Below, piece by piece: positions 1 through 9,420 of a stretch of DNA of 64,000 nucleotides. How positions within the stretch are numbered: position 1 is the stretch's first letter; every line of letters begins with the position of its first letter. The notes under the pieces were generated by a model that made no database searches, was not told the DNA's origin, and was given only the letters and a program-made list of their open reading frames with translations. The position numbers and the translations under genes were made by a program. This stretch comes from Welwitschia mirabilis (lineage: Eukaryota > Gnetophyta > Gnetopsida > Welwitschiales): positions 268,506,851-268,570,850 of the forward strand of contig JBOZIK010000001.1 in the NCBI GenBank assembly GCA_051453625.1, read 5' to 3'.

Positions 1-126
1 NNNNNNNNNNNNNNNNNNNNNNNNNNNNNNNNNNNNNNNNNNNNNNNNNNNNNNNNNNNNNNNNNNNNNNNNNNNNNNNNNNNNNNNNNNNNNNNNNNNN
101 NNNNNNNNNNNNNNNNNNNNNNNNNN

Positions 127-986
127 AAAGAAGACCATTGTCCCCTTTGTTGTACCCACAATAGGCATGTTGACGACTGTTGATGTGGACTGTTGAGTCA
201 TCATTCTTAATCATCTTCTCTAATGTACTGTCGTCCCCCATGTCATCCAGATGACAGCCTGGATGACACTGATATGTAACCGACTCTGACAATAATCTGT
301 AATCATTTCATCCATTTTTGAGTTATAAATGAGTGTGCCTAACTGCATCTACATTTTGTCTTCTTTTGCTATATTTCCCTATAAATAAGTCCCCCTTTGA
401 TTCTCCTTCTTATCTTCAATGCACTAGATATTCTCGTGATAGAAGAGTGAAGGGTGGAAGATCTATCTTGAGAGTTACAAAAAGAAGAGTACTTGGTAGA
501 GAGCTGAGTATCTTCTAATGAGATCCTACTATTTTTTAATCCAAATAATTATTACTTTTAATATAAATTGTGATTTTCCTTACATGTTTATATTGTTTTC
601 ATTATAGGATTTCTTATGTTCTTTATAGTCTAATGTTGTCTAAGATATCGTGATAATTTCTTGGATGATATAAATTATCAAGGGTAGTCCTTGTTAGGAC
701 TAAAAAGTAAGTAAGATTAGGATCATTTTGCATTTGCATATTAGTTTAGATTATATAATGCACTTTGTATGGTAGTTTATTTTTTGCATTATTCTTTATT
801 ATTTTTAGTTTTTAAGATTTAATTGCAAAAGCAATCTTAGTTCCTTATGGATAGACTTCAATAAGATACAACATTTTTGCTCACTCTTATTATATTAGCA
901 TGCTGTATTATGCATAATATCTATTTAAATTATTAATGATAAAATGTATTTGAATGTAAAAATGTGCATAAATATAGACCGCAACA
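127..986 (+). repeat. Left LTR of element A (5' end in gap)
   Basis: Colinear with 6327-7174 over its whole visible length, including the TATA region, the GGTGGAAGATC-like stretch near 454, and the 3' end GCAACA immediately before the primer site. Divergence from the right LTR is clearly high by eye, so the insertion is old. It also carries the GTCATCC...GGATGAC motif described under findings. Confidence 0.85.
380..387 (+). promoter_or_regulatory. TATA box of left LTR, element A
   Basis: TATAAATA within CCTATAAATAAG. It is conserved at the same LTR position in the right LTR (6569-6576) and element B's right LTR (53097-53104), and altered to TATAGATA at 44863-44870. Transcription (start of R) would be expected about 30 bp downstream. 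TGACG- and TGAGTCA-like bZIP half-sites lie upstream near 170-205. Confidence 0.6.
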
Positions 987-989
987 TTT

Positions 990-1008
990 TGGCACTAATT
1001 ACTGGGGA
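990..1008 (+). other. Primer-binding site, tRNA-Asp type, decayed
   Basis: TGGCACTAATTACTGGGGA starts three bases after the LTR end. The Athila-class site complementary to plant tRNA-Asp is TGGCGCCGTTGCCGGGGA. With one inserted A allowed, every difference is a transition (C to T or G to A), as expected from deamination of methylated DNA. The equivalent site of element B is lost in the 45437-45549 gap. Confidence 0.65.
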
Positions 1009-1481
1009 AGGCTATTGAGGAGTACAAGGGTTGTCATCATTTGGGTAAGTACATCGGACTTCTGTTTGATTATTTATTTATGTGACATTATATTTTATTA
1101 AGAGCTATAGGTTTTCATTGTGCAGCGTTTCAGTTTCAGTTTTTTTCGATTTTAGTTTTTTGTAAAAATTTATGGTCATCCCCTCTATTGTTTCTATGAC
1201 AAGAAGGAGGATAGTCTGTAATTTTTATTCTCAGTTTTATTTTCGAATTTTAATTTTTCAAAAATAAATTATTTTCTCTCATCTCTTGTAAAGTCTAGAT
1301 GACCAGGAGGACAACAGTCCTATTTTCTATATTTACTACTTTGTATTTTGGTTTTGGTTGTATTTTTATTTTTCTGATTTCTATGTGCACCATCCCTTCT
1401 ATCATCCCCATGATAGATAAGATGATGGTCTATTATTTTTTATCTGTTTTCTATTATCTGCTATTTGCAGAATGCTGTGAT
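1009..1481 (+). other. Leader of element A with palindromic motif array
   Basis: Noncoding leader between primer site and gag. It holds three copies of a ~36-bp imperfect palindrome with arms like GTCATCC and GGATGAC, near 1170-1215, 1280-1318 and 1390-1430. All three recur at corresponding places in element B (45646-45700, 45755-45800, 45870-45915). A hydrophobic reading frame at 1299-1559 runs through it, but most of it is this noncoding array; only the part from 1482 looks like gag. Confidence 0.55.
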
Positions 1482-3160
1482 ATGGTTAACATAGAGAAGA
1501 GATATCAGAGAAAAAAGCTGCTAATAGAAAAAACATCAAAGAAGGACTGGTGGACATAGAAAATGAATCAGAAAAGTGTTCTCCAGGTGCACTCAAACCT
1601 CCTTCCAAATTTATTTTTTCTAATTCAGATTTTCTTGACGTAAGTCCTATAAAAGGAGAGAACCAATTCACGATGTTGAGTACCTCTTGTAAGTAAAAAC
1701 AAGTCATAGGATTTTAACCCCTAGTGCCAATCTTACCCTTAGAGAATTATTAGCCAACAAAAAACAAGAAATTCAAACACCTTTTGACCTACCCTTAGGA
1801 GATGATGTTGAGTTTAAAAATTCACATGCCTATCCAACTTTTATGGAGAAAATGATGAGGATCCCCTTCAACACATTTCAGATATTAAACAACTTATCCT
1901 CACCTCGAGAAATGGGAAGGAAAAAATAATAGATAGAATATATATGGTAATATTTCTCATAACATTAAAGGATAGGGCAAAACTTTGGCTAAGAACTATA
2001 CCCGAAAAAAGCTTAAAAACATGGGATCAAGCCTGAAACCTTTGTAAAGAGATTCGTAAGTGACGAAATTGTGAGAAAAAGAAAAAAAAGGTAATAAACT
2101 TTCAATAAAAATCAAATAAAGATTACACCTCTAATTATAAACATTTCTCTATAGCAATCCACTCTAATCCAATAGATGTCTTTTCAAGAGTAGAATAACT
2201 AGAACATTTTTATATTGGATTAACTCCCCATACAAAACAAATTGTAGATTTTTATTATAGTGAAAACCTTATGAATCTTACATTTGAAGATGCATGTACA
2301 AAATTAGAAGAACTTGTGGAGGTTAGTAAAACCTAGTCAACACCTAAAGAATAAAATGATAAGCCAACTCCTCAAAGACTTAAAAGAGATGAAACAACAA
2401 AAAGAAGTAGAATTCAATCCTACAAATTCTATGAAAAATTTTACAACTCCCTTGGAGAAGTATGTAGAAATGATATTAGATGTCAAATCTGCAACTAAGA
2501 GATATGTTGTGTAAACTTGCAATTTATGTGAGGATAATTATCACATTACTAAAAACTATCCTGTTTTACCAACATACAAAGAAGGAATACAAGAAGAAGT
2601 TTTTGCTTTCAACCAACCATCTTAGAACTTCAGAAATTAAAATCAAGCACAACCAAGGTTGAACACTCATTTTCAAAACAATTCTCAACCTTTGAGAAAT
2701 CGATTCAATAATCCAAACTATCCACTTAGTTCATCAAACTTTCAAAATCCAAATGATCCAATCATAAATCTTGTGGATGAAATAAAAAAATAAAATATTA
2801 ACTTTGAAAGACAAAATACCAATTTTGAAAGAACAAATGCCAACATGAAAAACTTAGTAAACATCATTAAACAAACAATATTGGCAAACCAAAAACCTCA
2901 AGAAACTTTAGCAATACAACCTTTACCAAACCCAAATAAACTAAGAAAAGATTATAAGGTCATGACAAGAAGTGGATAAGAAATAAACCCTCCTCTATGT
3001 GAACCTTTCACCTCCCAATACAATGAAGAAGAAGAGGAAGAGGATATTAAAACATTAGAAGATTACAACTTCCCTTATCTTGATAATAAAAAAAAGAAAA
3101 ACCTTCTTAACAAACCACCCCTTAAATGGATAGGCTTAACAATAGTTTAACTTTTAATGA
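1482..3160 (+). pseudogene. gag remnant of element A (retrotransposon gag, Athila type)
   Basis: Gag packages element RNA into cytoplasmic particles. A start at 1482 (MVNIEKRYQ) has a counterpart in B at 45962. A conserved block with RELLANKKQEIQTPFDLPLG lies near 1740-1800. Around 1960-2080 comes the core gag signature, LKDRAKLWL, then SLKTWDQA and FVKRF, matching the plant Retrotrans_gag family. A Cys-containing segment (CNLCEDNYH) follows near 2517 and may be a degenerate knuckle; the rest is low-complexity Asn/Gln/Lys. Many frameshifts and in-frame stops are present. One stop, TAA at about 1693, is shared with element B and sits in a GTAAGT context. The pattern of aligned copies shows it was coding; this copy cannot make a protein. 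Confidence 0.7.
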
Positions 3161-3309
3161 TAACTTAAAAGCCTTGGTGAAAATGTGAGCATAAACTTAT
3201 CCTTTTGGAAAGTTTTACAAGGAAACATAGGTATTCAAAATTATAAAAATACCTAATAAGAAGAAAACATAAATGAGTTATTCTTAGAAAAGCCTTTCTT
3301 GCCCAATCT

Positions 3310-3770
3310 CTCATGAATTTGGTGTTACAAATATCACTCAGATTTAAAAATCCAGGAGCAACAATGGTGAATGTTACTTTAGAGAGAAACAAAAAGATTA
3401 GAAAATCCTTGATTGACATTAGAGTAAGTATTAATATTATGCCACTTCACGTTTACAAGAGACTTGATTTGGAGGATAGAATAGAGCCTACTTTGGTTGT
3501 CTTAGAATTGGCAGATAATTAATTAAGAAACTGTTAGGCATCATTCAAGATTTAGAAATGCAAAAGAAGAGGCTTTCTACCCCATAGATGTGATTATTAT
3601 AGAAGTTGAGCATAATAGAGGATACCCTTTACTTCTAGGTAGAGCCTTTTGTGTAACCACCCATTACATCATTGATACAAGAGCAGGAATAATGAAATGT
3701 CACTTTGAAAATAGAAATTTTACCATTAAAGTCTTTAATGTAGCCAAGAAAGATTTAGGTGATTAGGAAA
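3310..3770 (+). pseudogene. Aspartic protease remnant, element A
   Basis: The segment MNLVLQISLRFKNPG to KKDLGD matches the retropepsin-like domain of Athila elements, which cleaves the Gag polyprotein. Recognisable blocks are SLIDIRVSINIMPL (active-site region), LEDRIEPTLVVLELAD, IDVIIIEVEH and GYPLLLGR. The active-site triplet, expected D-x-G, is D-I-R at 3415-3423, a glycine-to-arginine change. The same D-I-R occurs in element B at 48689-48697. A frameshift follows residue NS near 3521 and a stop near 3766. Gag lies directly upstream; no pol follows. Confidence 0.7.
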
Positions 3771-4140
3771 TAAATATTGAAAGTAATATCAAAACAACTT
3801 TATTTCTACAACATTATCCCCTTAAAGAAAGAGAGATGAGATCAAATGAGCATGTGCTTTATGATGACCAACTTAAGAAGAAATAATAAATACAACCTTT
3901 AGAGTGTCAAGAGGTCCAAATTTTAAAGAAAGATTATAAGGGAGATTATCCATTTCATAAGACAAATATTAGAAATCATAATTTAAGTTCAAATGAGAAA
4001 AATGTTTTCAATGTACATAAAGGTAATTTTTATGATATTCAAAATAAAACTCTTACATTCAATGAAACTTTTTTACTTGAGTTACCATTTCTCTCCCCTT
4101 TGATTTTCAAACTTTATGCTTTAATATTGTATCATAGGGT
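3771..4140 (+). pseudogene. Conserved C-terminal extension after protease, element A
   Basis: Downstream of the protease, reading-frame fragments with LKEREMRS, LYDDQL, NKTLTFNE and LSPLIFKLYALI align with the open segment of element B at 49109-49432. The polyprotein therefore continued about 200 residues past the protease and ended near 4125 without a reverse transcriptase. I do not recognise this domain; it is acidic and Asn-rich. In Athila elements the reverse transcriptase would normally start here. Confidence 0.5.
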
Positions 4141-6082
4141 GCTCTCCATTATTCCTCTTTTCATCCAATTGATTTTACTTAAAAATAATTGCATATCTTT
4201 ATGTTTTATTAATTGGTGAATTTTTTATTTGAACTTTATTTCTCTTAAAAAATTAAGATCAAATAGATCCTTAATTTTCTCTTCTTTTCTTTTTAATAAA
4301 GTATGCTTTAGATTTAGAATTTTGAATAAAATTGCTTATCTTGGTATTTTCTTTTCAGTTTTCTATTTTTAACAGTCTCTAATTTCATTTTCTATTTTTA
4401 GTTTTCATTTCTATTTGCAGTTTTTATTTTCCATTTTTACAAATAATGAACTATGTCTCACCTGTCATCCCCATCACAAGGTGGACAATAGTCATTTTTG
4501 ATGAGTTTTTCAGCATGTTAATAAATTTCTATGTTTTCTGATATTTTTTTGTTTCTCTGTCTCTTTCATCCTTTCTGTTGTCTAGATGACGATCAGGACA
4601 ATAGTCAATAAAATGTTGATTTTTGTTTTTTGTTATTTTGGAAAAATACAATTTTATGGCTCTGCTGAGATTTTTAACTTGACTACATGAGAATTTCAGG
4701 AAGTTAATTAGAAAAACATGGAATTACATGAGCAAGCCAACTAAATTTTCTCTTAGCTTTTTCCTTTAAAAGATTATTGTGACATTAATTGATTAGTTCT
4801 CAAAGTTAACTAATGTATTTATCTCTATGACTATTTTTTTTGACTTGGGCATTTCAGTGGTAAGATTAGATTCATCCAATCTTAAACATTTCGACATGCA
4901 TGAACTTTCCTTTTTAAGGAAGATGCTTTATGTTTTTCTTCATGGTAAAAAGGTCTTTGATTATTAAAGAGTGTTCTTTTCTATCTTTATTTTATGACTT
5001 TCATCTTGGTCTTTTGAAATGTTTGGTCATGTGGAATGTTGTATTTAAAAAAAAAGATGAGAAATAAATATCATAATGTTTTCTATTTGTACTATCTCAA
5101 AAACATGGTCACCATGATATCCTACCACAAATACGTTAGGGCAAATATTTCTGAGAGGAGCCTTTAGTAATGTAATATGGTAGCTGTGGGAACTCTACTG
5201 GGAGGTTAGTTGGCCATGCTTTGTGGGTCCTTACTTCTCTGATGGTGGCTGCACTCCCCTCATCATGGATAATAAAGTTGTATTTCAACTTTGAGGCTAT
5301 GGGATCAGTGATGTACCCAATGTTATTAGAGGCATTACTTATTTTCTAAACTCTTAGTCTTTCCATATGATCATTTTATTTCTTAATATTTGGATGTTTC
5401 TTTTAAGATGGTAGTAGGTGAGTTCATTTTTAAGCAATTCTCTAGTCTAATCATCCATTTTTATCTTTAGCATCATCATAATCATTGCCTTATCGAATGG
5501 AATTTTCATACATTAAGTCATGCATTTTTACATCAAGCGATGTTAAAATTTCTTTCTTAGGAGTCTGCTAGGTTAAAATATCAAATCAGTAAGCTACCTT
5601 TTGTTTATATTATCATATGTCCATTCTTCTTATTTTCTTTTGTGGTTTGGTTAGTTATTTTAAAGCCATTACCATATTTTCTTAGCATGTTTTCCTTGTT
5701 CGAGTTTTTAATAAAAGCTAATTTCTTAGATAACTGTTTTCTCAATAAATTTGTACTATTTTTTTTCAGATTTTTTGGTGTTATAAGCACTGCTTATAAT
5801 TTTTTAATAATGAAATACTTTTCATTATCCATAATTTTTCTTTACTTGTCAAAATATTTCATATCTCTATATTTTTTAAATCTGACATTACTCAACTTTG
5901 CACTTAATTTAAATCTTTCATGGCATAAAATTTTCAAATTTTTATCCACATTATGAATTACTTGTCATTTATCTATATGATGTGTTTTATGAGCCTGTTT
6001 TATAACTTCCAAATTTATCTTTTCAAAAATAAATTGGCTTATAATTGTGGTTTTTCCACCTGGTTTTTATCAGGGACTGACA
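4141..6082 (+). other. 3' noncoding region of element A
   Basis: About 1.9 kb with no convincing coding signal. It contains two more palindromic motif units near 4455-4500 and 4575-4605, and a higher-GC block at about 5100-5350 well conserved in element B (50415-50670). A 104-codon hydrophobic frame at 5642-5956 is T-rich and is not kept in B, so I treat it as chance. Confidence 0.5.
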
Positions 6083-6101
6083 AAGGCTAAGTGGGAGGCT
6101 A
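6083..6101 (+). other. Polypurine tract of element A
   Basis: AAGGCTAAGTGGGAGGCTA precedes the LTR's TG. Purine-rich stretches at the same place precede the LTR starts at 24892, 51528 and 52595, always followed by CTATG. It would prime plus-strand DNA synthesis. Confidence 0.5.
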
Positions 6102-7174
6102 TGTTATATTGCCAATTTAAAGTTATTTGATGGAGTTTTATGAGTTGTTTTGTAGGACTTTTATATAGGTTTAGGCGCAATTCTAAGGATTTCGGAGATA
6201 CAAGAGGAAATCTTAGAAAAGTGCAATTCTTATCCAAATTTGGTGTATCAAAGGCACTTTCTGATGCATAGAGCTTTAAAAAAGGATTAGTGATAAAAAT
6301 GGTAAGTTATCTTTAAGGAAATGATCAAAGAAAACCGTTGTCCCCTTTGTCGTCCCTACGATAGGTAGGACGATGACTGCTAATGTGGACTGCTGAGTTA
6401 TCTTTTCTAACGTACCGTTTTCCCCCATGTTGTTTAGATGATATTCCGGATGACACTGATATGTAACTGGCTCTGACAGCAATCCATAATCATTTCATCC
6501 ATTTTTGAGTTGTAAATGAGTGCACCTAATTACACCTACCATTTTGTCTTCTTCTGCTATATTTCACTATAAATAAGTTCTCCTTCGACTCTCCTTCTTA
6601 TCTTCGATGCACTAGAGATTTTTGTGACAAGAGAGCGAAGGGTAGGAGATCTATCTTGAGAGTTACAAAAAGACGAGCACTTGATAGAGGGTTGAGTATC
6701 TTCTATTAAGACCTAGCTATTTTGTAACCTAGATACTTATTACTTTTAATATAAATCTTGGTTTTCTTTACATGTTTATATTGTTTGCATTATAGGATTT
6801 CTTATGACTCTTAGAGTCTAATGTTGCCTAAGATCTCATGATAATTTCTTGAGTGATATGGATTATCAAGGGCAATCCTTGTTAGGACTGAAGAGCAACT
6901 AAGATTAGGATCATTTTACATTTGCATGTTAGTTTAGATTACATACTGCACTTTTCATGGTAGTTTATTTTCTTCATTATTCTTTATTATTTCCAGTTCC
7001 TAAGATTTAATTGAAAAAGCAACCTAAGTCCCTTACAGATAGACTTTAATGAGATACGACATTTTGGGTTTCTCCCATTTTACTAGCGTGTTGTATTATG
7101 CATAATATCTATTTTAATTATTAATGACAAAATCTGTTTAAATGTAAAAGTGTGCATAAATACAGACCGTAACA
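6102..7174 (+). repeat. Right LTR of element A
   Basis: 1,073 bp, starting TGTTATATTGCC and ending CCGTAACA. TATA box at 6569-6576. Aligns with 127-986, the LTRs of element B and, more distantly, the LTR of element C. The host sequence resumes at 7175 with TATAG, the presumed 5-bp target duplication. Confidence 0.85.
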
Positions 7175-7790
7175 TATAGCCAATTTCTTTCATAAGGCAT
7201 CATGAATAGCATCAAAGATGATATCATCCACATAAATTAAAAAAGAAATAAAATCATGGTTGATAACTTTAATAAATAGTATTACATAGGATGTACCTCT
7301 TTTGAACCATTATTAACACAATGTTTAGAGAGATACTTGTACCATGCTAAGGTTCCTATTTTAAGCTATATAAAGAATTTTTTAATCTATATCCATAGTT
7401 ACTTTTGTAGGAGTTAATGAAAAATTTTGATTGTTAAACCTATATCTCTTCTTAGATAACTTCGTATAAGAATGTACCTTTGAAGTCTTTTTGATATAAC
7501 ATAAAGACTTTAAAGCATGTAATTTTATTAACATTCTAATTGATCCTATTATGAAAATAGGTGTAAAGGTTTCCTCAAGGTCAATTCCCTCCTATTAGTT
7601 GTAATATTTGATTATAAGGTTTACTTTGTTTAAAACCACATTTTTATTTTCATCTATATTGATTCTAAACATTCATTTCATTTCTATGATTTGATGAACT
7701 AAAGGTTTGGGTTCTAGTTCCCACACATCATATCTCTAAAATTGGTTTAGCTTCACTTCCATAGCTAACATCTAGTTTTCATCATCCTTG
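7175..7790 (-). pseudogene. copia reverse transcriptase remnant, element E
   Basis: On the minus strand the product starts around DVWELEPKPLVHQ and shows RVT_2-family blocks: EEGIDLEETFTPI-like, a degraded tyrosine-leucine block where the LYGLKQAPR motif belongs, and an intact catalytic box IYVDDIIFDA at about 7207-7236. The two aspartates of YVDD are kept even though several in-frame stops occur elsewhere. The gene ends at the insertion point of element A, about 10 codons after YVDD, so the connection domain and RNase H are off-window. It would have copied element RNA into DNA. Confidence 0.75.
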
Positions 7791-7799
7791 GAATCTTTA

Positions 7800-8110
7800 G
7801 AACTTTAAACTCTATTTTAAAGATATAGATAGCATATCTATAAACATTCACATAATTTTTTTCTTTTCTTAACGTCCTTGTAGGGGATTCTAATGATGTT
7901 TCTAACAGATTGAACCTTTTCTAAGCTAATCATTTTAAGATTCTTTAGCGTGCTTATCTTGATGTCAACATTTATATCACTATCAAAATTGGATGATTGC
8001 ACTTTATAGTGGCATTGACTTTTTTCATCATTCTTATCATCTTGCATACAAGAATAAGTTTACATGTAAGCATCACTAAGTTTTACATTTTTTGTTTTTC
8101 CTATGGTTAG
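7800..8110 (-). pseudogene. Integrase-RT linker region, element E
   Basis: A 69-codon open frame (8047-7838) is rich in Asp, Asn, Lys and Ser and lies between the integrase and RT remnants. In copia polyproteins this region is an unstructured, poorly conserved linker. There is no catalytic motif. Confidence 0.4.
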
Positions 8111-8760
8111 AGTTTATTTTTTATGAACTTTATATGCCTTGCTAATCATAGAAGATCTAAGAAAAATGTCTTTCTTATTTTTTACATAAGATTTTCTAAA
8201 TTGTCCTTCCTTATTTAGAATCTATCAGTTTAAACCACAAATGTAAAAGTAACTTATAAAGGATATCTTATAATATCATAGTTTATATGGAATTTTGATT
8301 GTGAATTGTCTCACTAGAATGTAGTAAAAAACATGGCAAGTGGTATTCACAACTTCAACCCAAAAAAGATAAGCTATCTTTTAATCATGCAACATGGTTC
8401 TTGTAATTTCATTCAACTATCTATTTTTTCACTCTATGGTTTTATTTTATTGTGGCATCCTTGGAGTAAATAATTAATAATATATTATATATCATTTACA
8501 AAACTCCTTAAAGGATGCATTTTTAATTGTTCATAATTATTACTTGATATGACTTTTATGGATAATCATTTTTATTCTATAACCTAACGCACAACTTAAA
8601 GAAATAATCATAAGCCTCATCTTTATAATTAAGAAAGGTTATCCATGTAAAATATTAGTAATCATCAACAATTATAATGTAATATTATTTCCTTTCAAGA
8701 ATTTTAGTTTGAGATGGACTAACTAAATTAAAATGTAACATCTTAAAAGGATAAGAAGAA
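8110..8760 (-). pseudogene. copia integrase remnant, element E
   Basis: Minus-strand fragments VDDYYFTWITFLNYKDEAYD match the rve-type integrase core around its first catalytic aspartate (canonical DDxSRxxWVxFL..KDEAF). C-terminal fragments near 8340-8300 resemble the LPxxFWxEAVxTAxY block. The gene is heavily broken by stops and frameshifts. Integrase would insert the cDNA into the genome. Its position between protease and RT gives the copia gene order. Confidence 0.6.
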
Positions 8761-8899
8761 AATACTTTTTTATTCTTATAGAACCTTATCCTTGTTTTAT
8801 TTATTTTTTAAAAAATATCACAAACTTATTTGTCAAAATTTTTAATCTTAAAAGTTCCTCTTACAAGTTTTTTAAATGACAAGGTCTACATGAGTTCTA

Positions 8900-9420
8900 T
8901 GTTCACATGTTCAAGATTTTTATGCAAAATATTTGTGTTATCTATAGTACTAAGTAAACACTTCATGTCTTTGTCAAAAATCTAAATAATTGAGGTAACA
9001 TATACATTTGATTTTCTATACCAAGAAAATACTAGTTCCTTAGAGTTACAATCCCTATTAATATATCCATTCTTTAAAATAATAATATCATAATTTAAAT
9101 TACAAATTTAACTAATACTTAATAAGTTGTGTTGTAATCCATTGATATTGAATACATTTTTTACCTCAAGGAGGTTGCCACCTTATATTGTATTAAGTCC
9201 TCTGATGGGAGCCTTAGCATTATCATTAAATGAGGCAAGCCATGATCTTGATCAACTAAAAAATTTAAAATTTATTTTCTTATTATTATATGTCTAAAGC
9301 ACCTATTATCTACATATCAAATGTACCTTTTCACTACTTATAGAGTAATCTGAATTAGAAAGGCATTATTGCAATGCTTTAAAATCCATTTATTCCATGT
9401 ATTTTCTAACCTATATTTTT
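8900..9420 (-). pseudogene. copia protease and pre-integrase remnant, element E
   Basis: The minus strand reads YVDNRCFRH at about 9287-9316, where copia proteases have a WxLDSGCSRHMTG-type active site. The D-S-G triplet is D-N-R (9310-9302), both changes being G-to-A. Downstream, HGLPHLMI and LSIS-like fragments correspond to the GAG_pre-integrase segment. Confidence 0.6.

Larger units (their letters stand above)
1..7174 (+). mobile_element. Element A: gag-protease-only Athila-like LTR retroelement
   Basis: Two LTRs flank a 5.1-kb interior. The right LTR (6102-7174) begins TG and ends ACA; the left LTR is visible from 127 and its first ~225 bases lie in the N run or outside the window. The order is LTR, tRNA-Asp-type primer site, long leader, gag, aspartic protease, C-terminal extension, ~2 kb noncoding, polypurine tract, LTR. 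No reverse transcriptase, RNase H or integrase motif is visible in any frame. Gag, protease and primer site resemble the Athila branch of Ty3/gypsy. The 3' end abuts the reverse transcriptase of copia element E at 7175, so A inserted into E. The left target duplication lies in the gap and cannot be checked. A second copy, B, sits at 44366-54050. Confidence 0.8.

Noticed and set aside
1299-1559. 86-codon hydrophobic open frame
   Set aside because: Most of it overlaps the leader motif array, and the frame is not kept as such in element B; only the final part from 1482 aligns with gag.
5642-5956. 104-codon hydrophobic frame, possible envelope-like protein of an Athila element
   Set aside because: T-rich AT noise, not conserved in element B at the same position, and no signal-peptide or transmembrane layout beyond what T-richness gives.
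7838-8047. Independent small gene on the minus strand
   Set aside because: Position and composition fit the copia integrase-RT linker of element E.
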